A stretch of 64,000 bases of DNA from Burkholderia savannae (GTDB lineage: Bacteria; Pseudomonadota; Gammaproteobacteria; Burkholderiales; Burkholderiaceae). Of the stretch, positions 63,866 to 64,000 are shown piece by piece. The position numbers and the translations under genes are program-made. The stretch is taken from the NCBI RefSeq assembly GCF_001524445.2, contig NZ_CP013417.1, positions 1,116,001-1,180,000 on the forward strand, written 5' to 3'. Position 1 is the stretch's first letter, and every line of letters starts with the position of its first letter. The notes beneath the pieces were generated by a model, which had not been told where the DNA came from, searched no databases, and saw only the letters and a program-made list of their open reading frames with translations.

Positions 63866-64000
63866 TTACGCCGCGGCGCGCAACGCGACGTCGCTCGACT
63901 CGCGTTCGCGGAAGTACTTGCGCTCGTGGAATTCGCCTTTCTTGCCGACGTTGAACGACGACATGGGGCGGTGGTAGCCCATCACGCGAGTCCAGATCTC
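63866..64000 (-). CDS. nrdD: Anaerobic ribonucleoside-triphosphate reductase, C-terminal end (rest outside window)
   Basis: The last 44 codons and the TAA stop are present; the frame is open to base 64000. The segment TRVMGYHRPMSSFNVGKKGE is the C-terminal glycyl-radical region of class III reductases (RVxGY with the radical Gly), followed by a short tail RESSDVALRAAA. It reduces ribonucleotides anaerobically after activation by NrdG, which is encoded next in the same operon. Confidence 0.9.
   Translation of the reverse strand, partial: EIWTRVMGYHRPMSSFNVGKKGEFHERKYFRERESSDVALRAAA

Overview
The window is chromosomal DNA from a high-GC betaproteobacterium, most likely the Burkholderia pseudomallei/thailandensis group. 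That placement is inferred from codon use, the two-subunit arginine succinyltransferase (aruF/aruG), the hopanoid hpnIJKL cluster, a Tat-exported phospholipase C with two C-terminal DUF756-type repeats, and many short tandem repeats in the gaps. No rRNA, tRNA, CRISPR array, transposase or phage gene was seen.

Layout, left half. 1-6060: 3' end of otsA, an ABC exporter, a GT4 glycosyltransferase, a membrane protein, and a DUF2214 membrane gene whose frame is broken at a 3 x 8-bp repeat. 6203-8622: a FAD oxidoreductase and an amino-acid-type periplasmic binding protein. 9613-16163: phospholipase C, pyridoxal kinase, an alpha/beta hydrolase and a luciferase-like oxidoreductase, separated by microsatellite-rich gaps. 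16837-22646: hpnI-hpnJ-hpnK-hpnL and an outer-membrane-type lipoprotein. 23523-37016: the arginine catabolism locus. It holds basic amino acid permeases and ATPase, the AraC-family ArgR, a long inverted repeat of about 137-bp arms, then aruC-aruF-aruG-astD-astB-astE. A GST gene and a LysR remnant separate these from the cognate binding protein gene.

Layout, right half. 37189-42631: a fatty-acid desaturase and the cyoABCD quinol oxidase. 43035-64000: a cluster for nitrosative stress and low-oxygen life. In order it has hemerythrin, NsrR, a DUF2249 protein, sufBCDSUT, nnrS, a chemoreceptor, hemN, a Dnr/FNR-type regulator, a multi-TM protein, a nitronate-monooxygenase-like flavoprotein, ubiU-ubiV-ubiT (O2-independent ubiquinone synthesis), a DGC-domain protein, and nrdG with the end of nrdD.

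The right-hand genes appear to share regulators. NsrR-like palindromes with a GATGCAT core lie in front of nsrR/DUF2249, sufB and nnrS. FNR/Dnr-like boxes lie 68 nt before hemN and before the nitronate-monooxygenase gene. The working model is one NO/anaerobiosis module: sensing (NsrR, Dnr), Fe-S rebuilding (SufBCDSUT), oxygen-independent haem, ubiquinone and deoxynucleotide synthesis, and NO tolerance (NnrS).

The observations most worth checking are the octamer-repeat frameshift in the DUF2214 gene, the NsrR-like operator on the SufU-type suf operon, the 587-bp inverted-repeat unit inside the arginine locus, and the uncharacterised 443-aa membrane protein overlapping dnr.
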